Shown piece after piece: positions 7,106-12,601 of a stretch of 12,601 nt of DNA. Location of the stretch: assembly GCA_013362835.1 (NCBI GenBank), contig JABFVJ010000218.1, forward strand, positions 1 through 12,601, given 5' to 3'. Source of the stretch: Nonomuraea sp. Lineage in GTDB: Bacteria; Actinomycetota; Actinomycetes; Streptosporangiales; Streptosporangiaceae. The translations under genes were made by a program, and so were the position numbers. The stretch's first letter is position 1; the number at the start of each line of letters is the position of its first letter. The notes under the pieces were generated by a model that saw nothing but the letters and a program-made list of their open reading frames with translations, was not told the origin of the DNA and searched no databases.

Positions 7106-8329
7106 TCACCACGTGACCCACACGTCCTGGAGGCCGCCCGTCATCGCGCCCGTGCGCGGGCGCAGGTCCTCCGGCGCGTCGCGCAGGCGCAGGCCGGGCA
7201 GCCGCCGGGTCAGCGTGTCGAGCACGACCTGGAGCTCTAGCCGCGCCAGGGGCTGGCCGAGGCAGTAGTGGGGCCCCGCGCCGAACGTGAGGTGCTGGGC
7301 GTTGTTCTCCCGGCGCGGGTCGAACCGGTCGGGGTCGGGGAACTTGGACGGGTCGCGGTTGGCGGCCGTGATGATGGGGATCAGCGTGCTGCCCGCGGGC
7401 ACGGTGACCTCGCCGAGCTCGACGTCCTCGGTGATGAACCTGGGCACGCCGCCGATGGCCGACAGCGTGCAGTCCATGCGCAGCACCTCCTCGACCGTGC
7501 CGGGGACGAGCTCCGGGTCGTCGATCACGGCCTCGTAGCGCGGCCGGTCGGAGACCAGCATGGCCACCATGATCGCGATCATGTTCGAGGTGGTCTCGTG
7601 GCCGGCCAGCAGCAGCCCGCGCACGGTGGCGATGAGCTCGGCCTGGCTGAGCCTGCCGTCCTCGGCGTCGGTGATCTGCGTCAGCTCGCTGAGCAGGTCG
7701 TCGCCGGGGTCGGCGCGATTGCGGTCGACGAGATCCGACACGTACGCGTTGAACTCCCGGTACGCCTGGTCGACCTCCTCCTGGGTGTTGGCCGTCAGCG
7801 TCAGCATCGTGCGCGACCAGTGGGCGAACTTGTCCTGGTCGGTGCTCGGCGCGCCGACCAGCGCGCAGATGACCCGGACCGGGAGCGGCAGCGCGAGCCC
7901 GGCCGACAGGTTGCCCGGCGAGCCCTTGGCCAGCATGGAGTCGAGGAGGTCGTCGGCCATGGCCTGGACCCTGGGCCGCCACGTCTCCATCTTCCGGGCG
8001 GTGAACCAGCGGCTCAGCAGCCGCCGCCACCGCATGTGGCCCTGGCCCTCGTTGATGTCGGAGGCGCCGTCCCTGCGGCGGTTGAACAGGCCGCCGTCCT
8101 CGGTGGTGGACAGGCGCGCGGCGCCCGGCCTGGCGAGGTTGCGGCTGAAGCGCGGGTCGGCCATCACCGCGCGCGCGTCGTCGTACCTGGTCACCAGGGC
8201 CGCGACGTCGCCGCTCGGCAGGCGTACGTGCGCCACCGGGCACGTGTCCCGCAGGTCGGCGAGCTGCGGGGGCGGCTCCAGGGCCGTGGGGCGGTCGAAG
8301 GGGAACTCGGGGATCGCGTCAGCAGTCAT
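7106..8329 (-). CDS. Cytochrome P450
   Basis: This 407-residue soluble class I bacterial P450 (CYP105/107-like in general form; subfamily not assigned) is a heme monooxygenase needing ferredoxin and reductase partners not encoded here. Visible motifs are the I-helix AGHETT (242-247, acid-alcohol pair Glu245/Thr246), ExxR as Glu281-Val-Leu-Arg284, a PDPDRFDPRR meander (331-340) and the heme loop FGAGPHYCLG (349-358) with ligand Cys356. The ATG at 8329 is chosen because GGAGG (8334-8338) lies 4 nt upstream and it gives normal family length; the frame stays open to 8434, but that part contains the promoter. It heads a two-gene operon with the TetR gene. A biosynthetic or detoxifying role cannot be decided. 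Confidence 0.95.
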   Translation of the reverse strand: MTADAIPEFPFDRPTALEPPPQLADLRDTCPVAHVRLPSGDVAALVTRYDDARAVMADPRFSRNLARPGAARLSTTEDGGLFNRRRDGASDINEGQGHMRWRRLLSRWFTARKMETWRPRVQAMADDLLDSMLAKGSPGNLSAGLALPLPVRVICALVGAPSTDQDKFAHWSRTMLTLTANTQEEVDQAYREFNAYVSDLVDRNRADPGDDLLSELTQITDAEDGRLSQAELIATVRGLLLAGHETTSNMIAIMVAMLVSDRPRYEAVIDDPELVPGTVEEVLRMDCTLSAIGGVPRFITEDVELGEVTVPAGSTLIPIITAANRDPSKFPDPDRFDPRRENNAQHLTFGAGPHYCLGQPLARLELQVVLDTLTRRLPGLRLRDAPEDLRPRTGAMTGGLQDVWVTW

Positions 8330-8361
8330 CCGTCCTCCAGCTTTGAAAGCCCGACCCTGGC

Positions 8362-8390
8362 AACATAAGTCGATCGCCTTAACAAGGCAA
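8362..8390 (-). promoter_or_regulatory. Candidate promoter of the P450-TetR operon
   Basis: Read on the minus strand, TTGCCT (8390-8385) and TATGTT (8367-8362) are spaced by exactly 17 nt, a good match to the housekeeping sigma pattern TTGACN / TANNNT. The predicted start near 8355 gives a leader of about 26 nt ending in the GGAGG ribosome site. Confidence 0.6.
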
Positions 8391-8392
8391 TC
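8372..8392. promoter_or_regulatory. Candidate TetR operator over the P450 promoter
   Basis: A 21-bp interrupted palindrome has arms GAT-C-GCCTT and AAGGC-A-ATC around a 3-bp centre (AAC, 8381-8383); 8 of 9 arm pairs match. It covers the proposed -35 and part of the spacer, so a bound dimer would block RNA polymerase. Size and symmetry suit a TetR dimer. The protein-site pairing is inferred from the co-encoded TetR gene. Confidence 0.5.
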
Positions 8393-8426
8393 ACCGCCGA
8401 GACTTTCGCACATGCCCGGGAGACTG

Positions 8427-8440
8427 CCGGCCATGGCCGG
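8427..8440. repeat. 14-bp perfect palindrome upstream of the DUF1772 gene
   Basis: CCGGCCATGGCCGG is fully self-complementary with no loop, so it is a better protein-binding site than RNA hairpin. It lies 17 nt upstream of a good -35-like TTGACT (8458-8463) that points toward the gene at 8518; I see no convincing -10 at the right distance. Chance occurrence in GC-rich DNA is possible. Confidence 0.35.
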
Positions 8441-8517
8441 TCCGCCGCGACGTCGTGTTGACTGGGGGCCGCCGCCCGGCGATCGAGCCGGTCGGGACGA
8501 CAGAGGGGACAGGATTG

Positions 8518-9018
8518 ATGACGGTTCTGCGCGCGGTCGCGCTCATCGCGGCGACCATGACGACCGGGCTGGTGGCCGGGGTGTTCGGGCTCTACGCGCA
8601 CACCATCATGCGCGGCCTGTCCCGTACGGACGACCGCACGTTCGTCGGCGCCTTCCAGGCGATGGACCGGGCGATCATCAACCCCTGGTTCATGATCACC
8701 TTCATGGGGGCGCTGCTGTTCACGGGCCTCGCCGGGCTGCTCCACCTCGGGGCGGACATGCGCTCGGTCCTGCCCTGGCTGATCGCCGCGTTCGTCCTGT
8801 ACCTGATCGCCCTCGTCCTGACGATCGCGGTGAACGTGCCGCTCAACGACGCGCTCAAGGCGGCCGGCGACCCCGACACGATCGCGGACCTCGCGGCCGT
8901 ACGCGCCCAGTTCAACGAGGCCAGGTGGGTCGCCTTCAACCTGGTGCGGACGATCGCCGCCACCGTGGCGTTCGCCTGCCTGTGCTGGTCGCTCATCGCG
9001 AGCGGCAACGCCTCCTGA
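8518..9018 (+). CDS. DUF1772 / anthrone-oxygenase-like membrane protein
   Basis: This 166-residue integral membrane protein has four predicted transmembrane helices (about 5-27, 53-77, 85-106, 140-161). The NVPLND motif (106-111) after the third helix, followed by a charged loop and a conserved-looking Trp137, is typical of the DUF1772 family, which includes fungal anthrone oxygenases, though most bacterial members have no known function. GAGGGGA (8503-8509) sits 8 nt before the ATG and fixes the start. It is divergent from the P450 gene with a 188-nt gap, so the two might share control. No polyketide synthase genes are in view, so I would not assign an anthrone substrate. Confidence 0.8.
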   Translation: MTVLRAVALIAATMTTGLVAGVFGLYAHTIMRGLSRTDDRTFVGAFQAMDRAIINPWFMITFMGALLFTGLAGLLHLGADMRSVLPWLIAAFVLYLIALVLTIAVNVPLNDALKAAGDPDTIADLAAVRAQFNEARWVAFNLVRTIAATVAFACLCWSLIASGNAS

Positions 9019-9221
9019 CCGGAACCGGGGGCGGATGCCCTCGCGGTCGGCGGTGAGCTCATGGCCGGGAGGCGGCTCACGCCTGGGTCCCGGTCATCCG
9101 CTCCGCCACGGCTCGCTCCCGGCCGCCGAACGGGACCCCCACCTTTTCGTGACAGTCGCGCGTGGCCATTCCTCCGTAGTGTCCCAACCAGCGATCCCGC
9201 CTTACGTGAGGAATGACCGGC

Positions 9222-9584
9222 ATGCCCGACGAAGCGGTACGACGCGTTTTCCAGGCAGTGGACACGTTCGACCCCGAGGAAATGGCGCCGTTGCTGGCCG
9301 AGGACGCCACGATGGTGTTCGGCAACGCCGAGCCGATGGCCGGACGGGAGGCCATCACCGCGGGGCTGCGGGCGTTCTACGCCACCATCGGCGGCCTGCG
9401 GCACCGGATCGTCCGGACCTGGCACGCCGGGGCCGACACCATCGCCGAGACCGAGGTGACCTACCGGCGGCTCGACGGCAAGGACGTCACCGCCGCGGCC
9501 GTGTCGATCTGGCACACGCGCGACGACGGCCTGATCTCCGACTACCGCATCTTCGTGGACCTGGCGCCCGTCTACACCGATTAG
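9222..9584 (+). CDS. SnoaL-like / NTF2-fold protein
   Basis: This protein of about 120 residues has the small cone-shaped alpha+beta layout of the SnoaL/ketosteroid-isomerase-like superfamily: an N-terminal helix (DEAVRRVFQAVDTFD), the typical MAPLLAEDATMVFGN strand start, GREAITAGLRAFYATI helix, then alternating strands ending ISDYRIFVDLAPVY. Members include cyclases, isomerases and many ligand-binding proteins of unknown role, so no reaction is assigned. ATG 9222 is favoured: GAGGA (9208-9212) is 9 nt upstream of it, but touches the in-frame ATG at 9213. A TAGTGT -10-like hexamer lies at 9177-9182. A strong terminator follows at 9614-9636. It appears to be transcribed alone; the 203-nt gap separates it from the DUF1772 gene. 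Confidence 0.8.
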   Translation: MPDEAVRRVFQAVDTFDPEEMAPLLAEDATMVFGNAEPMAGREAITAGLRAFYATIGGLRHRIVRTWHAGADTIAETEVTYRRLDGKDVTAAAVSIWHTRDDGLISDYRIFVDLAPVYTD

Positions 9585-9625
9585 GCCCCGGCGAAATCAG
9601 GCCCGGCGAATCAGCCCGGTGAAAT
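9583..9625 (+). repeat. Three imperfect tandem units after the SnoaL-like gene
   Basis: Three near-copies of AGGCCCGGCGAAATC follow one another: 9583-9598 (one extra C), 9599-9612 (one A fewer) and 9613-9625 (diverged, with GGTGAA). The first begins inside the TAG stop codon and the third forms the left arm of the terminator hairpin. This looks like slippage or duplication of the terminator arm. Confidence 0.5.
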
Positions 9626-9636
9626 TTTCACCGGGC
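9614..9636 (+). terminator. Strong hairpin terminator after the SnoaL-like gene
   Basis: A perfect 10-bp stem pairs GCCCGGTGAA (9614-9623) with TTCACCGGGC (9627-9636) around a 3-nt loop (ATT). It lies 29 nt after the SnoaL-like stop. No U-tract follows. The remaining gap to 9819 has no gene I can support, only a weak TATCGT -10-like hexamer at 9712-9717. Confidence 0.75.
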
Positions 9637-9809
9637 CCGCCGGATTAGGGACGGGCCTGGATTCCGCACTGTCCAGGTGGCGGCGTTCACGTGCGTGTGC
9701 CGGGTGCCGTTTATCGTTCAGCCGGAATCACCGCCGTGGACGGACGACTGGACCGGCCGATGATTTCCTCCCAATAATCGCCGAGCGTCCCTTCCTCTCC
9801 CCGAAAGAC

Positions 9810-9813
9810 GAGG
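9810..9813 (+). promoter_or_regulatory. Ribosome binding site that fixes a TTG start
   Basis: GAGG lies 6 nt before the TTG at 9820. No ATG or GTG is available in frame before the hydrophobic signal sequence, so this site decides the start of the secreted protein. Confidence 0.6.
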
Positions 9814-9819
9814 TGCGAC

Positions 9820-10290
9820 TTGGCAGCACGTTCCAGCGTCAAGAGGTCGTTGGCCATCGCCCTGGCGGCGCTCGCCACCGCGCTCCTGCCGCTCACCCCC
9901 GCGCACGCGGCGTACGGGCCGGACCAGCCGGTCGCCATCCAGCTGAACGCCACGGACCCGACCAACACCGGGCTGGCCCGCCTGGAGGGCACGGTGGCGT
10001 TCGACGACGGGAACACGATGTTCCGGTACTCGTTGCGGCTGTGCTGGCTGCACGCCTACCCCGCGCCGCAGGCCCGCGTGGTCATCAACGGCACGACCGT
10101 GCACTCGCCCGTCTACACCGGCACGACGTACACGCCGGGCTGCCAGCAGACGTACCTGTACGCGGCGGAGGTGAACCACGGCGCCGTGGTGGGCAACGTG
10201 CGCTTCGAGGTGACCGGCGGCTGGTTCTACCCGGGCAACCAGTACAACATGCGTACCAAGTCGTACACCTACGACAATCCGTACAACTAG
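9820..10290 (+). CDS. Secreted protein of unknown family
   Basis: I do not recognise this 156-residue protein. It starts at TTG and has a clear Sec signal peptide: Arg4/Lys8/Arg9, a hydrophobic core from 11 to 24, and likely cleavage after TPAHA at residue 30. The mature part, about 126 residues, looks all-beta, with alternating hydrophobic strands (RLEGTVAFDDG, FRYSLRLCWL, ARVVINGTTV, VRFEVTGGWFY), no lipobox and no cell-wall anchor. Cys75 and Cys108 probably form one disulfide. The C-terminus is rich in Tyr and Asn (NQYNMRTKSYTYDNPYN). An immunoglobulin-like or carbohydrate-binding-like fold is possible but unproven. Its stop lies 1 nt from the stop of the convergent small gene. Confidence 0.78.
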   Translation: MAARSSVKRSLAIALAALATALLPLTPAHAAYGPDQPVAIQLNATDPTNTGLARLEGTVAFDDGNTMFRYSLRLCWLHAYPAPQARVVINGTTVHSPVYTGTTYTPGCQQTYLYAAEVNHGAVVGNVRFEVTGGWFYPGNQYNMRTKSYTYDNPYN

Positions 10291-10291
10291 C

Positions 10292-10513
10292 TCAGTCCGT
10301 GGGCTCGGCGTCAGGGGGGACGTCCTCCGCCTCGGCCGCCTCGCGCCGCTCGTCCTCGATCTTCTGTTCGGGGTCGGGCGGCGGCTCGACCGGCTCGGCC
10401 GGGATCGGGCGGCGGGTCTCCCTGACGCTCACTCCCGCACGTTCCGCGACGGTGTCGCTCTCCCCGTTGACCTGACCGACCGCCGCCGGCAACTGTTCGC
10501 CCTGTCCGTTCAT
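10292..10513 (-). CDS. Small acidic Pro/Glu-rich protein, unknown function
   Basis: This 73-residue protein has no recognised domain. Residues 1-35 are mixed (MNGQGEQLPAAVGQVNG, then AERAGVSVRETRRPIP), and the rest is acidic and proline-rich (PVEPPPDPEQ, KIEDERREAAEAEDVPPDAE), likely disordered with a short helix. Nearly all codons end in G or C, supporting a real gene. The start is uncertain: the ATG has only a distant G-rich stretch upstream, and in-frame GTGs lie 13 and 14 codons earlier, overlapping the AhpD-like stop region. It lies 32 nt downstream of the AhpD-like gene on the same strand and may share its transcript. No signal peptide or membrane segment. Confidence 0.55.
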   Translation of the reverse strand: MNGQGEQLPAAVGQVNGESDTVAERAGVSVRETRRPIPAEPVEPPPDPEQKIEDERREAAEAEDVPPDAEPTD

Positions 10514-10545
10514 GACCGGCCACTGCCCCCGGCTTGACGTCCGAA

Positions 10546-11004
10546 TCACCACGCGCCGCCCGCCTGCTGCCGGGTCGGCGCGTTGAGCCGGTTGAACAGG
10601 TTGGTGACGGCGATGTTGAGCAGCAGCGCGGCGAGCTCCTTCTGGTCGAAGTACGTGGCGGCCAGGTCCCAGATCTCGTCGGGCACCGCGTCGGGGCGGT
10701 CGGCGAGCCGGGTGACGGCCTCGGTCAGGGTCAGCGCGGCACGTTCCTCGTCGCTGAACCAGTGCGTCTCCCGCCAGGCGACGACGGCGTGCGCCTGCTC
10801 GTCGGTGACGCCGTTCCGGCGGAGCTGGTGGACGCCCCCGGCCACGCACGGGCCGCAGCCGTTGATCTGGCTGGCCCGCAGGTGCGTCAGCGCCAGCAGC
10901 CTGGCGTCGAGCCCGGCGCCCGCGATGGCCTCGTTGAGCGCCATCAGCGCCCGCATGGCGTCGGGGATCAGGGTGGCCGGGTTGGGCATGCGCTCGGTCC
11001 GCAT
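10546..11004 (-). CDS. AhpD-like / carboxymuconolactone decarboxylase family protein
   Basis: This 152-residue all-helical protein contains the AhpD core motif: Cys50-Gly-Pro-Cys53 followed by His59 in INGCGPCVAGGVHQ, which in alkylhydroperoxidase AhpD relays reducing power and peroxide reduction. Upstream the ALTHLRASQ helix and downstream WRETHWFSDEERAALTLTEAVT are typical of the single-domain family that often acts as a general peroxide or oxidative-stress enzyme. The ATG at 11004 has GGAGG (11011-11015) 6 nt upstream; the frame stays open far beyond, but only as a shadow of the NB-ARC gene. It is divergent from that regulator across 159 nt. True peroxidase activity is likely from the motif but not certain. 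Confidence 0.9.
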   Translation of the reverse strand: MRTERMPNPATLIPDAMRALMALNEAIAGAGLDARLLALTHLRASQINGCGPCVAGGVHQLRRNGVTDEQAHAVVAWRETHWFSDEERAALTLTEAVTRLADRPDAVPDEIWDLAATYFDQKELAALLLNIAVTNLFNRLNAPTRQQAGGAW

Positions 11005-11071
11005 CGTTGTCCTCCAGGTCGTGGTGTTATGGCGGCCATCTGACCACCGGGGCGTCCTGGTTCGCCTGGTC

Positions 11072-11090
11072 CGTGGGACAGCGTGGGACA
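11072..11090. repeat. Two direct repeats CGTGGGACA at 10-nt period
   Basis: Two exact 9-bp copies, 11072-11080 and 11082-11090, lie in the 159-nt divergent gap between the AhpD-like gene and the NB-ARC regulator. A period of 10 puts both on one face of the DNA helix, as for a regulator binding in tandem. The core TGGGAC recurs once more at 11143-11148. No protein can be assigned from sequence alone. Confidence 0.5.
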
Positions 11091-11151
11091 CCCGGAACGC
11101 GTACGAGCTGCGGTGACACCCCTCTGTTCCGCTCCACCGGCCTGGGACGGG

Positions 11152-11157
11152 TACCGT
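11152..11157 (+). promoter_or_regulatory. Candidate -10 element placing transcription start at the GTG codon
   Basis: TACCGT fits TANNNT. The usual 6-7 nt to the transcription start lands on or next to the GTG at 11164, which has no Shine-Dalgarno sequence. The -35 is unclear (TTCCGC at 11127-11132 would need a 19-nt spacer). Confidence 0.35.
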
Positions 11158-11163
11158 TTGCGG

Positions 11164-12601
11164 GTGCCGAGCGGACCTGAGAACCTGATCGCCCACCTCA
11201 CCCGGATCAAGGAGCTGAGCGGGCTCAGCGTGCGCGCCCTGGCCCGTCAGTCGGGCCTCAGCAGTTCCTCGCTGTCGCGCTACCTGACCGGTCAGCTCGT
11301 ACCGCCGTGGGAGGCCGTCGTCGCGCTGTGCCGGGTCGTGGGGCGCGACCCCCGTCCGCTGCGGCCGGTGTGGGCCGAGGCGTCCAAGGCGGGCGCGGCG
11401 CCCGCCCCGCGCAGGAACGACCTCCCCGCCGACCTCGCCGACTTCACCGGGCGCGAGCCCGAGTCCGCGCTGGTCGAGGAGCTGCTGCGCGAGGCGGGCG
11501 CGGTCGCGATCGACGGCATGGCGGGCGTCGGGAAGACCAGCCTCGCCGTGCACGTGGCCCACCGGCTCGCGCCGTCCTTCCCCGACGGCGGGCTCTACCT
11601 CGACCTGCGCGGCTTCACGCCCGGCCAGGAGCCGCTGGAGCCGTCCGCCGCGCTCGGCCGGCTGCTGGGCGCCCTCGGGGTCGCGCACCCCCCGCCCGAC
11701 ACGGCCGAACGCGCCGCGCTCTGGCGCTCGGAGCTGTCCCGGCGCCGGGCGCTCGTCGTGCTCGACAACGCGGTCGACGCCGAGCACGTACGCCCGCTCC
11801 TTCCCGGCGCGGGCAGGTCGGCGGTGCTGGTCACCAGCCGCAACCGGCTGGTGAGCCTCGACGGGGTGCCGCCGGTGTCGCTGGAGGCGCTGCCCCCGGC
11901 GGACGCGGCCTCGCTCTTCGGCCGGGCGGCCGGGGTCGACCTGGCCGAGGAGGAGGCGGTCGCCCAGGTGCTGCGGCAGTGCGGCGGCCTGCCGCTGGCG
12001 TTGCGGATGGCGGGCGCGCGGCTGCGCCACCGTCCCGGCTGGACGGTGGCGGTGCTGGCCGAACGGCTGCGTGACAACGCCGGCCGCTTCGACTCGGTGT
12101 TCGGCATGTCGCTGCACCAGCTCGACGCGGCCCAGCGGCGGGTGTTCCGGCTGCTCGGCGTGCTGCCCGGCGCCGACTTCGACGCGCCCGCGGCGGCCGC
12201 GCTCGCCGACATGACGCCGGCCCGCGTCACGTCGGTGCTGGAGGAGCTGGTGGACGCCCACCTCGTCCAGGAGCCCTCTCCCGGGCGGTTCCGCATGCAC
12301 GACCTGATCCGGCGGTACGCGGCCGACCTCGCCGCCGACGAGGAGCCGCAGGCCGACGCCGCCGTACGCCGGGTGCTGGGCCACTACCTGGACCAGGCGG
12401 CCGCCCACGACCGGGCGCTGCCCCTCGGCAAGGAGGGCCCGGAGGGCGATCCGGCCAAGGCCATGGCCTGGTTCGACACCGAGTACGCCAACCTGGTCGC
12501 CTGCTTCGACACCGCCGTACGGCTCGGCGTCGACGAGGTGGCGGCCGGGCTGCCGCAGGCCATGCGCGTCTGGTTCTTCCGCCATCGCGGCACCGACGAC
12601 C
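11164..12601 (+). CDS. XRE/HTH-NB-ARC (STAND) ATPase regulator, cut by window edge
   Basis: 479 codons are visible and the frame is open at the edge. The N-terminus is an XRE-type helix-turn-helix (about 8-62; SVRALARQSGLSSSSLSRYLTG). A linker leads to an NB-ARC ATPase: Walker A GMAGVGKT (118-125), Walker B RALVVLDN (195-202), VLVTSRNRL sensor (221-229), GLPLAL (275-280) and MHD-box Met378-His-Asp380. A helical region follows that probably begins the C-terminal TPR or other sensor repeats, as in actinobacterial AfsR/SARP-like STAND proteins; no SARP domain is visible. Such proteins switch from ADP-bound off to ATP-bound oligomer on sensing a ligand. The GTG is taken as start (TTG two codons earlier is the alternative), possibly leaderless. 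Divergent from the AhpD-like gene; the target is unknown. Confidence 0.9.
   Translation, partial: MPSGPENLIAHLTRIKELSGLSVRALARQSGLSSSSLSRYLTGQLVPPWEAVVALCRVVGRDPRPLRPVWAEASKAGAAPAPRRNDLPADLADFTGREPESALVEELLREAGAVAIDGMAGVGKTSLAVHVAHRLAPSFPDGGLYLDLRGFTPGQEPLEPSAALGRLLGALGVAHPPPDTAERAALWRSELSRRRALVVLDNAVDAEHVRPLLPGAGRSAVLVTSRNRLVSLDGVPPVSLEALPPADAASLFGRAAGVDLAEEEAVAQVLRQCGGLPLALRMAGARLRHRPGWTVAVLAERLRDNAGRFDSVFGMSLHQLDAAQRRVFRLLGVLPGADFDAPAAAALADMTPARVTSVLEELVDAHLVQEPSPGRFRMHDLIRRYAADLAADEEPQADAAVRRVLGHYLDQAAAHDRALPLGKEGPEGDPAKAMAWFDTEYANLVACFDTAVRLGVDEVAAGLPQAMRVWFFRHRGTDD

Noticed and set aside
8330..8434. N-terminal extension of the P450
   Set aside because: Contains the -35/-10 pair, palindrome and ribosome site for the ATG at 8329; extra residues do not resemble a P450 N-terminus.
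9053..9138. Inverted repeats GTGAGC/GCTCAC (9053-9058, 9075-9080) and GGGTCCCG/CGGGACCC (9085-9092, 9131-9138)
   Set aside because: Short arms with 16- and 38-nt loops; could be a weak terminator after the DUF1772 gene, but no better than chance at this GC content.
9077..9169. Minus-strand 30-codon open frame with GGAGG just before its ATG
   Set aside because: The ribosome site is only 1 nt from the ATG, the product has no visible motif, and it may be chance in GC-rich DNA.
9583..9625. CRISPR-like array
   Set aside because: The units are directly tandem, short and imperfect, with no spacers and no cas genes.
11005..12585. Minus-strand open frame upstream of the AhpD-like gene
   Set aside because: Antisense to the NB-ARC gene with repetitive Gly/Arg/Val composition; the AhpD start at 11004 has its own ribosome site.

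Overview
The window is uniformly GC-rich, with strongly G/C-ending codons, AGG-rich arginine usage and GTG/TTG starts. It carries secreted enzymes, a cytochrome P450 and an XRE/NB-ARC regulator, which together point to a filamentous actinomycete (a Streptosporangiaceae-like genus is my guess; nothing here proves it). I see no rRNA, tRNA, CRISPR array, insertion sequence or prophage gene. No gene-free gap exceeds about 235 bases. The first and last genes run off the window edges.

Region 1 (1-5856) is a solute uptake and hydrolysis locus. On the minus strand a LysR regulator is followed by an amidase-signature hydrolase, truncated by the window edge. Divergent from them, on the plus strand, is a four-gene operon: a YtcJ-type metal-dependent amidohydrolase, a lipoprotein substrate-binding protein, one polar-amino-acid-type permease and its ATPase. 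The junctions are a 13-nt gap, a 2-nt gap and a 4-nt GTGA overlap, and a strong nested hairpin starts right after the last stop codon. The divergent 111-nt gap holds an inverted repeat placed where a LysR activator would bind. My reading is that an amide- or acyl-amino-acid-like compound is imported and then hydrolysed in the cytoplasm.

Region 2 (5922-8518) has a secreted prokaryotic phospholipase A2 converging, with a 44-nt coding overlap, on a P450-TetR operon read from the minus strand. The operon has a recognisable -35/-10 pair with a near-perfect palindrome over the -35 and spacer, a plausible operator for its own TetR.

Region 3 (8518-10290) has three separately spaced plus-strand genes: a four-helix DUF1772/anthrone-oxygenase-like membrane protein, a SnoaL/NTF2-fold protein ending in a strong terminator, and an unrecognised secreted protein with one cysteine pair and a TTG start.

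Region 4 (10292-12601) has an AhpD-like CxxC protein followed by a small acidic proline/glutamate-rich protein on the minus strand. Divergent from them is a large XRE-NB-ARC (STAND) regulator that runs off the right edge, possibly leaderless. Between the divergent genes lies a 10-nt-phased direct repeat.
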